Shown piece by piece: positions 44,304 to 54,149 of a DNA stretch of 64,000 bases. The position numbers and the translations under genes are program-made. The stretch spans positions 1 through 64,000 of the forward strand of contig DATKYK010000021.1 of assembly GCA_035528575.1 (NCBI GenBank), given 5' to 3'. Below the pieces are notes generated by a model that ran no database searches, was not told where the DNA came from, and saw nothing but the letters and a program-made list of their open reading frames with translations. Numbering within the stretch: position 1 is the first letter of the stretch; each line of letters begins with the position of its first letter. The stretch comes from Dehalococcoidia bacterium. Its GTDB lineage: Bacteria; Chloroflexota; Dehalococcoidia; E44-bin15.

Positions 44304-45245
44304 TCAGAAGCGTATTGCCTGGATAGATTCAAGGTCGCTCATATTGAGAACCTGCGCTTTCTTGGCGATCCTTTTAATCAGCTTGGTGAGGACTATCCCG
44401 GGGCCAACCTCTATGAAAGTGGAGACACCGACTTCTGCCATGTATTCCACTGAGGCCTGCCACTTAACACAGTGGCATAGCTGCTGAAGTAGCTCCTCTT
44501 TAACTTCGTCGATGGTGGTTACCGGCTTAGCCGTGCTGTTAGCCACGATGGGAACCTGGGGTGGGGAAAAGTTAATTCGTGAGATGGCCTGTGCCATACC
44601 TTCAACGGCAGGCTGCATAAGGGGGGTGTGAAAAGCGCCGCTCACTTCAAGAGGCACCACACCGATGGCCCCTCTCGATTGGGCCAGGTCCATGGAGCAT
44701 GCTATTGCCTCGCTATTACCACTGACCACGATCTGCCCGGGGCAGTTGATATTGGCAATCTGGGCACCGCTCTCCAGGCATATCTCCTCCACCGATACCT
44801 CATCCATACCGATAATAGCCGCCATGCATCCGGGTTTGCTCTTGCCTGCTTCCTGCATCAGGCGACCTCGTTCCCTGACCAGGCAAACGGCATCGACAAA
44901 TGAAAGGACGTTTGCTGCTACCAGTGCGGTGTACTCACCGATGCTGTGTCCGGCGACAAAGTCAGGCTTTATACTACCGTTGATCTCCGATGTGGCTTTT
45001 AAATAGGCGACGCTGACTGTCAGTATTGCTGGCTGGGCATGGATGGTTTCACGCAGCTCCTGCTCGGGACCCTCAAAACAAAGCCGGGACAGGGGAAACT
45101 GGAGAGCTTGATCCGCCTCCTCGAAGACCTGCCGCGCCTCATGTGAACTGTGGAGAAGCTCCAAGCCCATGCCGACTGCCTGTGAGCCCTGTCCGGGAAA
45201 GACATAGGCGATCTTGGGTGTCGGTTTCGTATCCAGTTCAGCCAC
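44304..45245 (-). CDS. fabD: Malonyl-CoA:ACP transacylase
   Basis: Loads malonyl onto ACP. 313 residues with FPGQGSQAVGMG, GHSIGEYTAL (Ser101 nucleophile), RGRLMQEAGKSKPGCMAAI and SGAFHTPLM with catalytic His. It is the last gene of the lipid locus, 16 bp after the PPTase gene, so the cluster carries its own extender-loading step. Confidence 0.95.
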   Translation of the reverse strand: MAELDTKPTPKIAYVFPGQGSQAVGMGLELLHSSHEARQVFEEADQALQFPLSRLCFEGPEQELRETIHAQPAILTVSVAYLKATSEINGSIKPDFVAGHSIGEYTALVAANVLSFVDAVCLVRERGRLMQEAGKSKPGCMAAIIGMDEVSVEEICLESGAQIANINCPGQIVVSGNSEAIACSMDLAQSRGAIGVVPLEVSGAFHTPLMQPAVEGMAQAISRINFSPPQVPIVANSTAKPVTTIDEVKEELLQQLCHCVKWQASVEYMAEVGVSTFIEVGPGIVLTKLIKRIAKKAQVLNMSDLESIQAIRF

Positions 45246-45261
45246 GACCTAACTCAATTAT

Positions 45262-45855
45262 TCAGCAGTAGCTGAAATCCTCCTCAATTGCCCACTCAAC
45301 TTCGCTGTTGTCTTTGAGGACGGAAACAATATGGTTCTTATGATACAGTTGTTCGACTCGATACAAGTGCCCTCCATAGTCCAATACAATATGATTCTCA
45401 TCGGGAACCGAGACCACCCGACAGGCCTTTAGCCCACCGATACCGATTCCGATAGCTTTTAAAGTCGCCTCTTTCGCAGTCCAGTAGCGAAAGAAGGTAT
45501 ACCAGGACTCTTCTTTGCCCAGGTCCCATTCTTGGTCGCTCGCCACCAGGCTGAATATTGACTCTTGCCGGGGTTTTATTTCCTCTATGTCGATCCCCAC
45601 CCTTTCTTTACTCATAACCGCTGCCACGTACTTTGGTTTATGGGCGAGTGACCAGTAGTTGCCATCAAAAGGGCACGGAACGTCATTTTGGTCTTTACGT
45701 AGCTCTCCAAGGGTAACTCCGCCCTTTTCCGCGCTCAGCCTTAATGCCTCCCTGGCGATTCTGCTTAGCCTGGATACCCTTTCTCTTCCTGATAGCTTGT
45801 GTCCGGCTTGGGCAACTGGCAAGATTACTGGAAACAAAGTCATCGGTCTGCTCAA
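45262..45855 (-). CDS. 4'-phosphopantetheinyl transferase, Sfp type
   Basis: 197 residues with [28 protein letters not shown] and [20 protein letters not shown], the Mg- and CoA-binding motifs. It installs the phosphopantetheine arm on carrier proteins, most likely the ACP at 53856. TTG 45855 overlaps the fabI stop (TTGA); ATG 45843 is the alternative start. A dedicated PPTase suggests that the locus is not ordinary primary lipid synthesis. Confidence 0.9.
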   Translation of the reverse strand: MSRPMTLFPVILPVAQAGHKLSGRERVSRLSRIAREALRLSAEKGGVTLGELRKDQNDVPCPFDGNYWSLAHKPKYVAAVMSKERVGIDIEEIKPRQESIFSLVASDQEWDLGKEESWYTFFRYWTAKEATLKAIGIGIGGLKACRVVSVPDENHIVLDYGGHLYRVEQLYHKNHIVSVLKDNSEVEWAIEEDFSYC

Positions 45856-46652
45856 TCCCTAATCGCCTTATCAATAAGATCTTTGTCGAAGTAGTTGGTC
45901 GACATTCCGCAGTCCACGATTATGCTCTGGGCATTTATGCCGCTGGATCGATCGCTCAGTAGGAATACCACCGCATTGGCAACTTCTTTGGTCTCGATAG
46001 CTTTCTTGCGTAGACTCAATTGTTCGGCGTAAAGGTAATAGTCAAGGTATCCTGGTATCCCTGCGGATGAAGAGGTTTTCAATAAGCCGGCCTTGACTGA
46101 GTTGAACCTGACTTGGGAAAACGAGCTGAAGGATTTGGCCAGAAAGCACAAGGTAGAGTCCAGGGCAGCCTTTACAGGCGCCATCCAGCCATAGGGTTCG
46201 GCTGCTATTTTGGTGGCTGAGATCGATATGGTGACTATGGATGCCTTTTCATCCAGGAGGTCTTTAAATGCGTTGGCAATACTGATCAACGAGAAACAGG
46301 ATATGTCGATGGATTGCAGGAAGTCTTTCTTCCTTGTTTGGTGAAATGGCTTGAGTCCCTCTTCGTAGTTGGCAAAAGCAATGGCATGAACGATGCCATG
46401 AATCTTGGGATACTTCTTGGAGACCTCTTTAGCTAGTTTCGTGATTTCGTCTTCCCGCTCGACATCACATATGTAAACTTCTGCGCCCGGGAAGAGCTTG
46501 GAAACGCTTTCTTCGTGTGCCGCAGACTGAACTGAATGGATGACCTTCGCCCCTGCCTCAGAGAGAACCTGGCTAACGAAGAAGGCCACGCTCTTTTTAT
46601 TGGCCACACCGAAAACTAGGAAGGTTTTACCTGAGATGTCCAAGAAGTCCAT
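45852..46652 (-). CDS. fabI: Enoyl-ACP reductase, FabI-like
   Basis: 266 residues of the SDR-derived FabI family: [53 protein letters not shown] with the catalytic Tyr and Lys. Slightly divergent from housekeeping FabI ([11 protein letters not shown] replaces the usual Tyr-rich segment), so it may act on special chains. It saturates the enoyl intermediate. ATGA-type overlap with the PPTase. Confidence 0.85.
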   Translation of the reverse strand: MDFLDISGKTFLVFGVANKKSVAFFVSQVLSEAGAKVIHSVQSAAHEESVSKLFPGAEVYICDVEREDEITKLAKEVSKKYPKIHGIVHAIAFANYEEGLKPFHQTRKKDFLQSIDISCFSLISIANAFKDLLDEKASIVTISISATKIAAEPYGWMAPVKAALDSTLCFLAKSFSSFSQVRFNSVKAGLLKTSSSAGIPGYLDYYLYAEQLSLRKKAIETKEVANAVVFLLSDRSSGINAQSIIVDCGMSTNYFDKDLIDKAIRD

Positions 46653-46674
46653 AGTATCTCCTCTATCTTTGTAT

Positions 46675-47100
46675 TTAGATTTCGGCTTTAACTAGGCTAA
46701 CCGCAAACTCCACCGTTACGGCCGTCTTCCCGGCAACCGATGCACTGCCTTTCATGAAGGAGGCGTTGCTCACTGTCTCCACGACCTCCGCTTGTAGCTC
46801 CAGCAGATCGCCCGGCCTGACGATGTTCTTGAATTTTGCGTTGCTGATACGGGTCAGCACGGGGGTGCCGCCGCCAACACCGCCTAGGATGTTTGATAGT
46901 AGAATCCCAGCGGCTTGGAAGATGGATTCACAGATGAGTACCCCGGGCATGATCGGATTCCCAGGGAAGTGCCCCTGGAAAAACGACTCGTCCGAGCTCA
47001 TTTCCCTGGTCGCCTTGATCTTGTTCTCCGTTAACTCTGTGATCTTGTCGACGAACAGAAACGGTGGGCGGTGGGGTATGGCCTTTAGTATCTCTTCCAT
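46675..47100 (-). CDS. fabZ: 3-hydroxyacyl-ACP dehydratase, FabZ
   Basis: 141 residues, hot-dog fold, with [11 protein letters not shown] and [20 protein letters not shown]: His44 and Glu58 are the catalytic pair. Dehydrates hydroxyacyl-ACP without isomerisation. The start is 2 bp past the fabG stop. Confidence 0.94.
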   Translation of the reverse strand: MEEILKAIPHRPPFLFVDKITELTENKIKATREMSSDESFFQGHFPGNPIMPGVLICESIFQAAGILLSNILGGVGGGTPVLTRISNAKFKNIVRPGDLLELQAEVVETVSNASFMKGSASVAGKTAVTVEFAVSLVKAEI

Positions 47101-47101
47101 T

Positions 47102-47836
47102 TTACAAACCTCCCGTTACTTCTAGTACAGAACCGTTGACATAAGACGCTTCCTTAGACGCCAGGAAAAGAACACAGGCAGCGACCTCCTCGGTCTTCCC
47201 GAATCTCTTTAAAGGCACCTGGGCTACATAAGAATCGCGTAATTCATCAGGAAGGTCTTGAATTAACTCGGTTGCGATAAATCCCGGAGAGACGCAATTG
47301 ACTGTAATGCCCCTGCGGGCGACCTCCTTCGACAGTGATTTGGTCAGCGCAACCAGGCCTGCCTTTGAGGCGGCATAGTTTGCCTGACCTTCAAATCCAT
47401 ATTTGCCGGAAGGTGAGGTTATACTGATAATCCGTCCATATCGTTTGCGCATTAGGCTCATCACCGCAAACTTACACATGTAAAAGATTCCGCTGAGATT
47501 GACATTCAGCACATCATGCCACTCCGATTGCTTCATCATGGCCAGTACAGCATCCTTCCGAATACCTGCATTATTTACCAGCACCTCGAAGCCTTCATAT
47601 TTTTTATCCATATATTCGAAAAACTTTTCAACCTCTTCATATTTAGACACGTCAATTATTTGGACATCAATATTCTCAGCGAACTCCTTGTTGTCTTGCT
47701 TGAATTGTTCCGTAGCAGCTTCGTTTGAGGCAATGATAACCCGAGCACCAGCTCTCAGGAAACTCTCGACGATGCTTTTGCCTATCCCCCTTGTTCCTCC
47801 GGTTACAATAGCGGTCTGTCCCTTGAAATCGTACAT
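47102..47836 (-). CDS. fabG: 3-oxoacyl-ACP reductase, FabG
   Basis: 244 residues with TGGTRGIGKSIVESFLRAGA (NADPH), NNAGIRKDAVLAMMKQSEWH, a Ser then NYAASKAGL catalytic set, and the C-terminal GSVLEVTGGL. Reduces the beta-keto group made by the KAS enzymes of this locus. Confidence 0.93.
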   Translation of the reverse strand: MYDFKGQTAIVTGGTRGIGKSIVESFLRAGARVIIASNEAATEQFKQDNKEFAENIDVQIIDVSKYEEVEKFFEYMDKKYEGFEVLVNNAGIRKDAVLAMMKQSEWHDVLNVNLSGIFYMCKFAVMSLMRKRYGRIISITSPSGKYGFEGQANYAASKAGLVALTKSLSKEVARRGITVNCVSPGFIATELIQDLPDELRDSYVAQVPLKRFGKTEEVAACVLFLASKEASYVNGSVLEVTGGL

Positions 47837-47859
47837 CTGTCACCTCCTGCAAAATTAAA

Positions 47860-49272
47860 TCACGACCGTAGATACTTGTCAACATTGTTCGAGGCAATCA
47901 CCCCGTAGTTAGCAGCGCCCAACCAGCCGGACATAATAATCCCCACCGACCCGGTATGGAAAAGTCCGGGTATTTCCTCGTGAAGCTCCATGCTGACCCT
48001 CAACCCTTCGAATTTAGTGCCGAAAGAGGCGCCACGTTCGTGAAGGGTATACCGCTGAAATGTTTTTGGAGTGGCGGCTTCAACATAGTCGATTTTCCCC
48101 CGCGCTCCGGGGATATATTTCTCCAGAGTATCGAGCGTCGATTCGATTAATTCCTGTTTGGAGGTATGATATTCTTCCTCAGAAAGGCTGGCCCAGTCTT
48201 CGTAGTTTGCATTGGTAGAAGAGACAATAGAGTACATGTCTGAGCCGGGGCGAGTTTCCGGGTAGTATATGGAGAAGGTACGGCTGGTGATATCCCTGCT
48301 GCAAAGCATGGTGGAATCGAATTTCTCCGCTACCGAAGTAAAAAGCAAATCCCCTATATAGTCGATAGCTTCACCCTTTTTGATGCCCATGTAGACCTGG
48401 CAACTGCTGTTATTCAGGCGTACCTTTCTTGCTTCCTCAATGAAACTTTCAGAAAAGTGCTCGTCACCCACGTATTTATGAATAGTTGATTTAAGATTGC
48501 CGTTGGAGATAGCAGCCTTACACTTGATCATCTTGCCATTGGCGATTACTCCCGATACCCTTTGATCTTCGATGACAATTTTTTCCACCAGGGCCCTGGT
48601 CCGAATATCGACCCCATTTCTGGTAAGCTCATCCCGCATTTTGCCGATAAATTTATCGGTTCCGCCTCTAACAGTGTAAACGCCTTTACTCATAAAATTT
48701 GAAAACACGATTCCATAGCTTATCGCCGGGTCATCCAGGGTTGATCCGTTTGCATAGGTGATCGGTTCCATTAACATGCGGACAACGTCGTCATGGCCGG
48801 GGAAGAACTTCTCAAAAAGCTCTCTGGTTGTCATCGTTTGGTCGTCATAGAAGTTCATATCCCTGGATGTATTGAAAAAGCCTTCGATATTCTCTTGGGG
48901 TATTCTGAATCGCTCCAGCAGGATGCGGGTGAAATCCTCCCTCTCGAAGGTTGTTGTGAGGGAGAACTGGGGGTTGTCAAACCTGATTCCCTTTAGTTGA
49001 ACGATCATGTCAGCGATTTCAGGGCTCCAGTATTTGCGACAGGTCTTAATCATGCCGACCGGGAATCCGTGCAGGGAAACGTCGAATATGTGCCCCCCCT
49101 TCCTCTTGAACCAGGCAGCCAGTCCACCGAGCTGATGGTGCTGCTCCAGCAGTAAAACTGAATAGCCGTTTTTAGCCAGCATGTTTGCATTGGTCAGCCC
49201 GGCTAGACCGCTGCCAATGACGATGGCATCATATTCCGGCTTGGTATCCCTCAACCGATCTATCGTTGGCAA
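47860..49272 (-). CDS. CrtI/CrtISO-like FAD-dependent oxidoreductase
   Basis: 470 residues. FAD motif [40 protein letters not shown], and the C-terminal [20 protein letters not shown] place it in the phytoene desaturase/carotene isomerase family. There is no prenyl-synthase or phytoene synthase nearby, and neighbours are all acyl-ACP enzymes, so the substrate is probably an acyl chain. It is paired with a homologue 12 bp upstream. Confidence 0.85.
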   Translation of the reverse strand: MPTIDRLRDTKPEYDAIVIGSGLAGLTNANMLAKNGYSVLLLEQHHQLGGLAAWFKRKGGHIFDVSLHGFPVGMIKTCRKYWSPEIADMIVQLKGIRFDNPQFSLTTTFEREDFTRILLERFRIPQENIEGFFNTSRDMNFYDDQTMTTRELFEKFFPGHDDVVRMLMEPITYANGSTLDDPAISYGIVFSNFMSKGVYTVRGGTDKFIGKMRDELTRNGVDIRTRALVEKIVIEDQRVSGVIANGKMIKCKAAISNGNLKSTIHKYVGDEHFSESFIEEARKVRLNNSSCQVYMGIKKGEAIDYIGDLLFTSVAEKFDSTMLCSRDITSRTFSIYYPETRPGSDMYSIVSSTNANYEDWASLSEEEYHTSKQELIESTLDTLEKYIPGARGKIDYVEAATPKTFQRYTLHERGASFGTKFEGLRVSMELHEEIPGLFHTGSVGIIMSGWLGAANYGVIASNNVDKYLRS

Positions 49273-49284
49273 TCTTTAGCCTGA

Positions 49285-50670
49285 TTATCCCTTCTGTAGT
49301 ATATGGAGATTTGCCATGGAGATGCCGCTGAGCATTGCTCCAACGATCCCCAGAAACCCCTGGTCTGTCCCGCAAATAAACAGGTTCTCCAGATGTGTTC
49401 TTCCTGTCTTGATCTTGTTTGGAGTCCCATATACCGCACCGTTCAAGTGACCCGTGAATCTGTGAATCGTCTTTGGAGTGAAGACATCTGTGTAAATGAT
49501 TGAGTCACGGAAATCTGGTACGAATTTTACCACCTCTTTAAGAGATGTTTCAAGCCAGGCAGCTTTCTGGGCTTTATATTCTTCCTGCTCTAACTTGTTC
49601 CAGAGATCGAAGTTGGCCATGTTGGTTACCCTGATCATGGCTTCAGGCAGTGGGCTTTCGAAGTAAAAATTGTTAGGGCAGCAAATAACACCGCTTGAAA
49701 CATCGACCAAATCGTCCGGTTTCCTATAACTGAATCTATCCGAGTTATTGAAAAAGATGATAGTTGTATCGTAGCCCACTTCCGCAAGTTCTCTATCAAG
49801 GACCATGATGAACTCTACGAATGAAAGTCGCCCCACATCATTCTTGAAGCTTTTAGCGTTATAATTTGATAGAAGCCTCATGGTTTCAACGTAACCGGCC
49901 GATGATATTATACTATCTGCCGTCAGCACTTCAGCGTTATCGAGCAGTACCGATTCAACCCTGCCGTTGGCAACCTGAATGCTTTTTACACCGCACTTCA
50001 GCCTTAATTCGCCACCGTTATCTTTATATTTTTTAACCAGTACATCGAGGATCTGCCGGACCCCGGCCTGGGGTCGGGCAAAACCTTCACAGAGGATGCT
50101 CCTAAACATAATAACGAATTGCCCGAATTCCATGTCATTTTCCTGGGCATTGCCGTAGTACATGAGCGGGCAAAAGATCATGTCAACGAGGAGTGGGTCG
50201 GAGATAATTGTACTCACGGCTTCTCGAGCCGATACTGGTTTTGCATCCAGGGCCAATGCGTCATATTCAGAAATGGTTTTAAGCAGCTTGTGGAAGTTGT
50301 CGGCTTGCGCTGGGAAATTCTCCACCACCTCTTGGATAAAAAATTCCAGGTTGTTATTGAATCTGAGGGTTTTCTCTGGGAACCTGACCGCTGACGTCCG
50401 TTGCTGGCAGAGGGCAAAATCTTCAGCTTTTAGCTTGAGCTGCCGCAGCAGCTTTGGCAGTGGCGTTGATTTGGTACCGCGGGGGACATAATTGGTCATT
50501 GCATGAAGGCCAACATCGAACTTATGCCCGTCCCGGCTGTAGAATGAGTTTAATCCCCCGACATGATGGTGTTTCTCCAGGATACAGACCTTTTTGTCGT
50601 AGTAGGCCAACCTGATGCCGGCGGCGAGGCCGGACATCCCTGCCCCTATGATAATAACGTCGTAACTCAT
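49285..50670 (-). CDS. CrtI/CrtISO-like FAD-dependent oxidoreductase, second paralogue
   Basis: 461 residues. FAD motif YDVIIIGAGMSGLAAGIRLA, LEKHHHVGGLNSFYSRDGHK and C-terminal NLFICGTDQGFLGIVGAMLS. Diverged from the gene at 47860, suggesting two steps or a heteromer. A decayed copy of its first codons lies at 53571-53620, evidence of segmental duplication. Confidence 0.85.
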   Translation of the reverse strand: MSYDVIIIGAGMSGLAAGIRLAYYDKKVCILEKHHHVGGLNSFYSRDGHKFDVGLHAMTNYVPRGTKSTPLPKLLRQLKLKAEDFALCQQRTSAVRFPEKTLRFNNNLEFFIQEVVENFPAQADNFHKLLKTISEYDALALDAKPVSAREAVSTIISDPLLVDMIFCPLMYYGNAQENDMEFGQFVIMFRSILCEGFARPQAGVRQILDVLVKKYKDNGGELRLKCGVKSIQVANGRVESVLLDNAEVLTADSIISSAGYVETMRLLSNYNAKSFKNDVGRLSFVEFIMVLDRELAEVGYDTTIIFFNNSDRFSYRKPDDLVDVSSGVICCPNNFYFESPLPEAMIRVTNMANFDLWNKLEQEEYKAQKAAWLETSLKEVVKFVPDFRDSIIYTDVFTPKTIHRFTGHLNGAVYGTPNKIKTGRTHLENLFICGTDQGFLGIVGAMLSGISMANLHILQKG

Positions 50671-50830
50671 ATCCGGGCTCTATACAAAGGCTTCTCTCCT
50701 GTTTGGCAAGGGGAGAGATTTTTGCGAACCTTCAAATCCGTTGGTGAAATGAGGTAGAATGATATACCCTGGTCTGCCGGCACCTATTTGCTAAATACCT
50801 TCCCTTGCGGTTCCGTCTAAGTGCTTATTA

Positions 50831-52078
50831 CTATTGCGCAAATCTTTTAACGATAAGGGCGGAATTGATGCCCAACATTCCGAAGGAGTTATTTAAGATA
50901 TAGTCGACCTTATCCACCTTTTTGGGTTCGTTGATTACCAGGTTCTTAAAGGCACACTCAGGGTCCAGGTTGTCCACATTGATCGTCTGGTGAACGACGT
51001 GGTCTTCAAATGAGGGTAAATTACCCACCAGTTCTAAGGCGCCAGCAGCGCCCATGCTATGGCCAATGTAACTCTTGGTGTTGTTTATGTAGGTATTTGA
51101 ATTATCCCCGAAGACTTGTCTGATTGCCTGGCATTCTGCCTTGTCACCTTGAGGGGTAGACGTGGCATGGGTATTTATGATATCGATGTCGCTTGCTGAT
51201 ATGCCGGCTTTCTTGAGAGCAAGGTTCATGCACTCAGCTTGCCTTTGCGGGTTGGGAAGAACGTAATCGGATGCATCCGAGTTGATGGCGTAACCGACGA
51301 TCTCGCCGTAAATCCTTGCGCCTCTTTTGAGTGCGTCACTCAATTTCTCCAGAATGCACATACAGCCGCCTTCGGAAACGACAACACCGTTTCGGTCCCT
51401 GTCGAAGGGACGGGATGCCTTCGTGGGGTCCGGGTGGCTCGCTAACGCACGTTCATTTTTGAAGCTGAGATAAATACCAAAACCGTGGATGACCTCTGAG
51501 ACCCCACCCGCCAGGGCCAAGTCTACTTCACCCAGCAGCAGCATCTGTGCGCCGTGTATAAGTCCGAGGCTGCCGGCGGCGCAAGCACCTCCCAGTGTGT
51601 AGTGCGGGCCGGTAACCCCCATATTCAGGGTGATTTCGCCCGCTGGCGCACTGGCCACAGTTTTTGGGTTCTGATGGTGGGACCAGAGGTCTAGATTGTA
51701 GCCGAACTGCTTGAGGTTATAGATTTCATTCTCGGTTTGCACGTTACCGTGCTCGGTAATCCCGACATAGACACCAATTCTCGATTTATCAACGGAGTCA
51801 AGATCCAATTTCGCGTCAGCGACTGCTTCGTGAGAGCAGTAAACTGCAAAAGACCCTGCTCGCGTTCCCCGGCGTAGTTCCCTTTTCCCTTGATACTTCA
51901 GTGGGTCAAAATCGCACGCGCCAGCTATGACCTCGCCCATGTAGTGGGTCTCGACTTTCCCAATTCCGGATTTGCCAGCGAGCAAGTTCTGCCGAAATTC
52001 TGAAAGATTGTTTCCGTTTGGTGCCGATAGACCAATCCCGGTGATTACGATCCGTGTTTCATTATTCATCTTGGCCAC
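50831..52078 (-). CDS. Beta-ketoacyl-ACP synthase II-like, copy B
   Basis: 415 residues with the intact KAS triad: Cys166 in TLGGACAAGS, His in NTHATSTPQGD and His in KSYIGHSMGAAGALE. It elongates acyl-ACP with malonyl-ACP. Highly similar to copy A (54150-55403). Both differ from housekeeping FabF around the active Cys (GACAAG). A KAS III is 24 bp upstream. Confidence 0.9.
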   Translation of the reverse strand: MAKMNNETRIVITGIGLSAPNGNNLSEFRQNLLAGKSGIGKVETHYMGEVIAGACDFDPLKYQGKRELRRGTRAGSFAVYCSHEAVADAKLDLDSVDKSRIGVYVGITEHGNVQTENEIYNLKQFGYNLDLWSHHQNPKTVASAPAGEITLNMGVTGPHYTLGGACAAGSLGLIHGAQMLLLGEVDLALAGGVSEVIHGFGIYLSFKNERALASHPDPTKASRPFDRDRNGVVVSEGGCMCILEKLSDALKRGARIYGEIVGYAINSDASDYVLPNPQRQAECMNLALKKAGISASDIDIINTHATSTPQGDKAECQAIRQVFGDNSNTYINNTKSYIGHSMGAAGALELVGNLPSFEDHVVHQTINVDNLDPECAFKNLVINEPKKVDKVDYILNNSFGMLGINSALIVKRFAQ

Positions 52079-52102
52079 TACTTCAATTATAGGATTCTCA
52101 TA

Positions 52103-53152
52103 TTACCATAGCACACCGAGCATAATACCAGCTATGCCACTACCGCCTGCCATTAGCAGAACATTATCACCTGTATTAAGACGACCCTCCTCAATTCCTA
52201 CGGCTAGCGAAATAGGAAGTGAACAAGAAGCGATGTTTCCCAGGTACTCTACAGTGGAAAAGCCCTTGGATTCATCCAGCCCCACGGTGCGAAACAGCAG
52301 ATGTTGATGGACAGTGCTAACCTGGTGGCAGAAAACCTTGTCTATATCCAACTCTCTCCAGCCCAACTCTCGTTGGAAGGCCTGCCATGTTTCGCGCGCT
52401 AATATTTGGCCGTTTTTCAGAATTCCTGCATAGTCCGTACTCATATAGGGGTGGCTATGCGGGTCGTAGAAATAAGTATCAGGTTCTACGCGGCAGAGGT
52501 CGTTGTGTTCTGAAGCAGTACGAATCACTCCCCCCAAGAGTTTGTGGCCGGATTTCGACAGGGAAGAACTAGTTAGCACCACTGCCACCGCTCCAGATCC
52601 CAGGGTTAGAGAGGCAAACGAGACCTTGAGCTTATCCCTGGTGATGTCCGGGTCATTTAGGACTTCGTCGATTGTTCTTTCAATACATCGCTTACCACCC
52701 TCCGCGCCAACCACAATTCCTGCTCTTACCTGGCCCAGTTCGATCATATTTGCCAGAGTTACCATGCCGTTGGTGAAACCCAGGCAGGCATTTGAGATGT
52801 CGAAGACAAGAGCTGTGGCAGGGAGGCCCAAAGAATTATGGACTATCAAAGCTGTCGCCGGCTCGAGAAAATCACGACATACGGAAGTATGAAGTAGACA
52901 TTCGATGTCCCCTTTATCGATTCCCGACTTGGCTATAGCCTTTTCTGCTGCTCTTGCACTGGCCTGGCTTGGCGTCGTCTCATCGTCCCAGAATCGCCGC
53001 TCATGAATTCCGGTCATCATTTCGAAGCGTCCGTAAGAGAGATTCAGTTTCTCGTATATGGGGGCTACTCTTTCTTCCAAGCTCAGTGACGTGACGATTG
53101 TCCCCGGGATCTCGTAACCAAAAGCCGCGATGCGGACGTTCTTGTACAGCAT
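52103..53152 (-). CDS. OleA/FabH-like beta-ketoacyl synthase III, copy B
   Basis: 349 residues with Cys123 in FDISNACLGFTNG, His in VFCHQVSTVHQ and Asn in EYLGNIASCSLPI. The lead FGYEIPGTIVTSLSLEERVA and MTGIHERRFWDDETTPSQAS match OleA-type thiolases that join acyl chains, more than acetyl-specific FabH. It could prime the pathway with an unusual starter. Confidence 0.88.
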   Translation of the reverse strand: MLYKNVRIAAFGYEIPGTIVTSLSLEERVAPIYEKLNLSYGRFEMMTGIHERRFWDDETTPSQASARAAEKAIAKSGIDKGDIECLLHTSVCRDFLEPATALIVHNSLGLPATALVFDISNACLGFTNGMVTLANMIELGQVRAGIVVGAEGGKRCIERTIDEVLNDPDITRDKLKVSFASLTLGSGAVAVVLTSSSLSKSGHKLLGGVIRTASEHNDLCRVEPDTYFYDPHSHPYMSTDYAGILKNGQILARETWQAFQRELGWRELDIDKVFCHQVSTVHQHLLFRTVGLDESKGFSTVEYLGNIASCSLPISLAVGIEEGRLNTGDNVLLMAGGSGIAGIMLGVLW

Positions 53153-53164
53153 TGAGCAACTCCC

Positions 53165-53359
53165 CTACATACCCGCTACCGTGTCTGGAGCATGTCCCGA
53201 GTCAAATGCTGCGGCGCTCACCTTTGCCTTATCTCGATAGCAACGTTGGAGCCTATCCGGTACACATTCGTCGACTGACTTTTCCTCAAGCGAGATTAGC
53301 TTGCCTGAGGCAAACCCAACTAATAGATCAAAGATAGACCTTGTCCTCTTTAATAGCAT
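53165..53359 (-). CDS. Hypothetical protein, short paralogue of 56618-57094
   Basis: ATG 53359 with GGTGGAG upstream gives 64 residues (MLLKRTRSIFDLLVGFASGK). The segment ISLEEKSVDECVPDRL matches ISLQVKAVDRYVPDSM of the longer protein. The upstream DNA (ACTGCAATTAGTC) is shared too. It appears truncated after the duplication and may be non-functional. Confidence 0.45.
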   Translation of the reverse strand: MLLKRTRSIFDLLVGFASGKLISLEEKSVDECVPDRLQRCYRDKAKVSAAAFDSGHAPDTVAGM

Positions 53360-53389
53360 CTCCACCGCTCTCGTACGAGCATACTGCAA

Positions 53390-53855
53390 TTAGTCGTGAT
53401 TATATTATAGTAATGCGTGCATTGCCATGCTATTGACTATCGCACTTTTTGTCGAATTTGTCAACGGCGTTTAAATTAACTAATCTCTAATTTTCCTACG
53501 TTTATTTTCCCAAACACTTACCTTAGGAGTATGCTACGAGGAAGTAGGTTGCCCGGTTGTCCCCCCCTTCCGCGGGGATCTAGATATTCCAGTGCCTATG
53601 ATGGGAACATCGTAACTTGTAGCAAGGCTCTATAGAGAGGTTTCTCCCCAGTATGGCAAGGGGAGAAAATTGGTTGAACCTTCGATTTTTCCGCCGACAT
53701 GAGGTAGAACAATATATTCTGGTTTGCCGGCATCTAGTGGCTAGTACTTGGCTAAAGAAGTAAACGTCTCATCACCTTGATCGAGAATGCGACTTCCCAA
53801 TCCTGGCACCCCCCTGTGGTACTCAAGAAATGATGCGGATTTCTGCAAGGAAGTA
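53390..53855. other. Duplication scar with relic of the FAD oxidoreductase start
   Basis: Minus-strand sequence from 53620 to 53571 reads SYDVPIIGTGIS, a decayed copy of SYDVIIIGAGMS at the start of the gene ending at 50670, with ATG changed to ACA. The adjoining 53620-53760 matches 50671-50800. The rest shows no gene. Confidence 0.7.
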
Positions 53856-54107
53856 CTAGATATCTTTCATGAGTGGCTCCAGGTATTTCACGGAGCTATC
53901 CAACGTTGATAATTCCATATAGTCGTCTTCGGGCACGGTGATACCATATCGTTTTCGCAACTCCATGATGACGTCTAGGAAATCCATAGAGTCCATTTCG
54001 ATCTGGTCTCGTATGCGGATATCACCCTTGAGATTGCTCAGGTCTTCATCGGGTACAATTTCGTGAATGACCTCTAAAATCATGGCTCTAATCTCTTCTG
54101 CTTTCAT
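53856..54107 (-). CDS. Acyl carrier protein
   Basis: ATG 54107 (MKAEEIRAMI) follows GGAAGGGG; the longer frame is unlikely. 83 residues, acidic, with EMDSMDFLDVIMEL: Ser40 is the phosphopantetheine site. Sequence differs from AcpP (DSMD rather than DSLD), consistent with a dedicated carrier. It is the only ACP in the locus. Confidence 0.92.
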   Translation of the reverse strand: MKAEEIRAMILEVIHEIVPDEDLSNLKGDIRIRDQIEMDSMDFLDVIMELRKRYGITVPEDDYMELSTLDSSVKYLEPLMKDI

Positions 54108-54149
54108 AAAACCCCTTCCTTTCATTGCGGCCAAATAGCCGCTTCAATT

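Noticed and set aside
47860-50670. Carotenoid biosynthesis genes
   Set aside because: The two CrtI-like genes have no phytoene synthase, cyclase or prenyltransferase nearby and are embedded among acyl-ACP enzymes.
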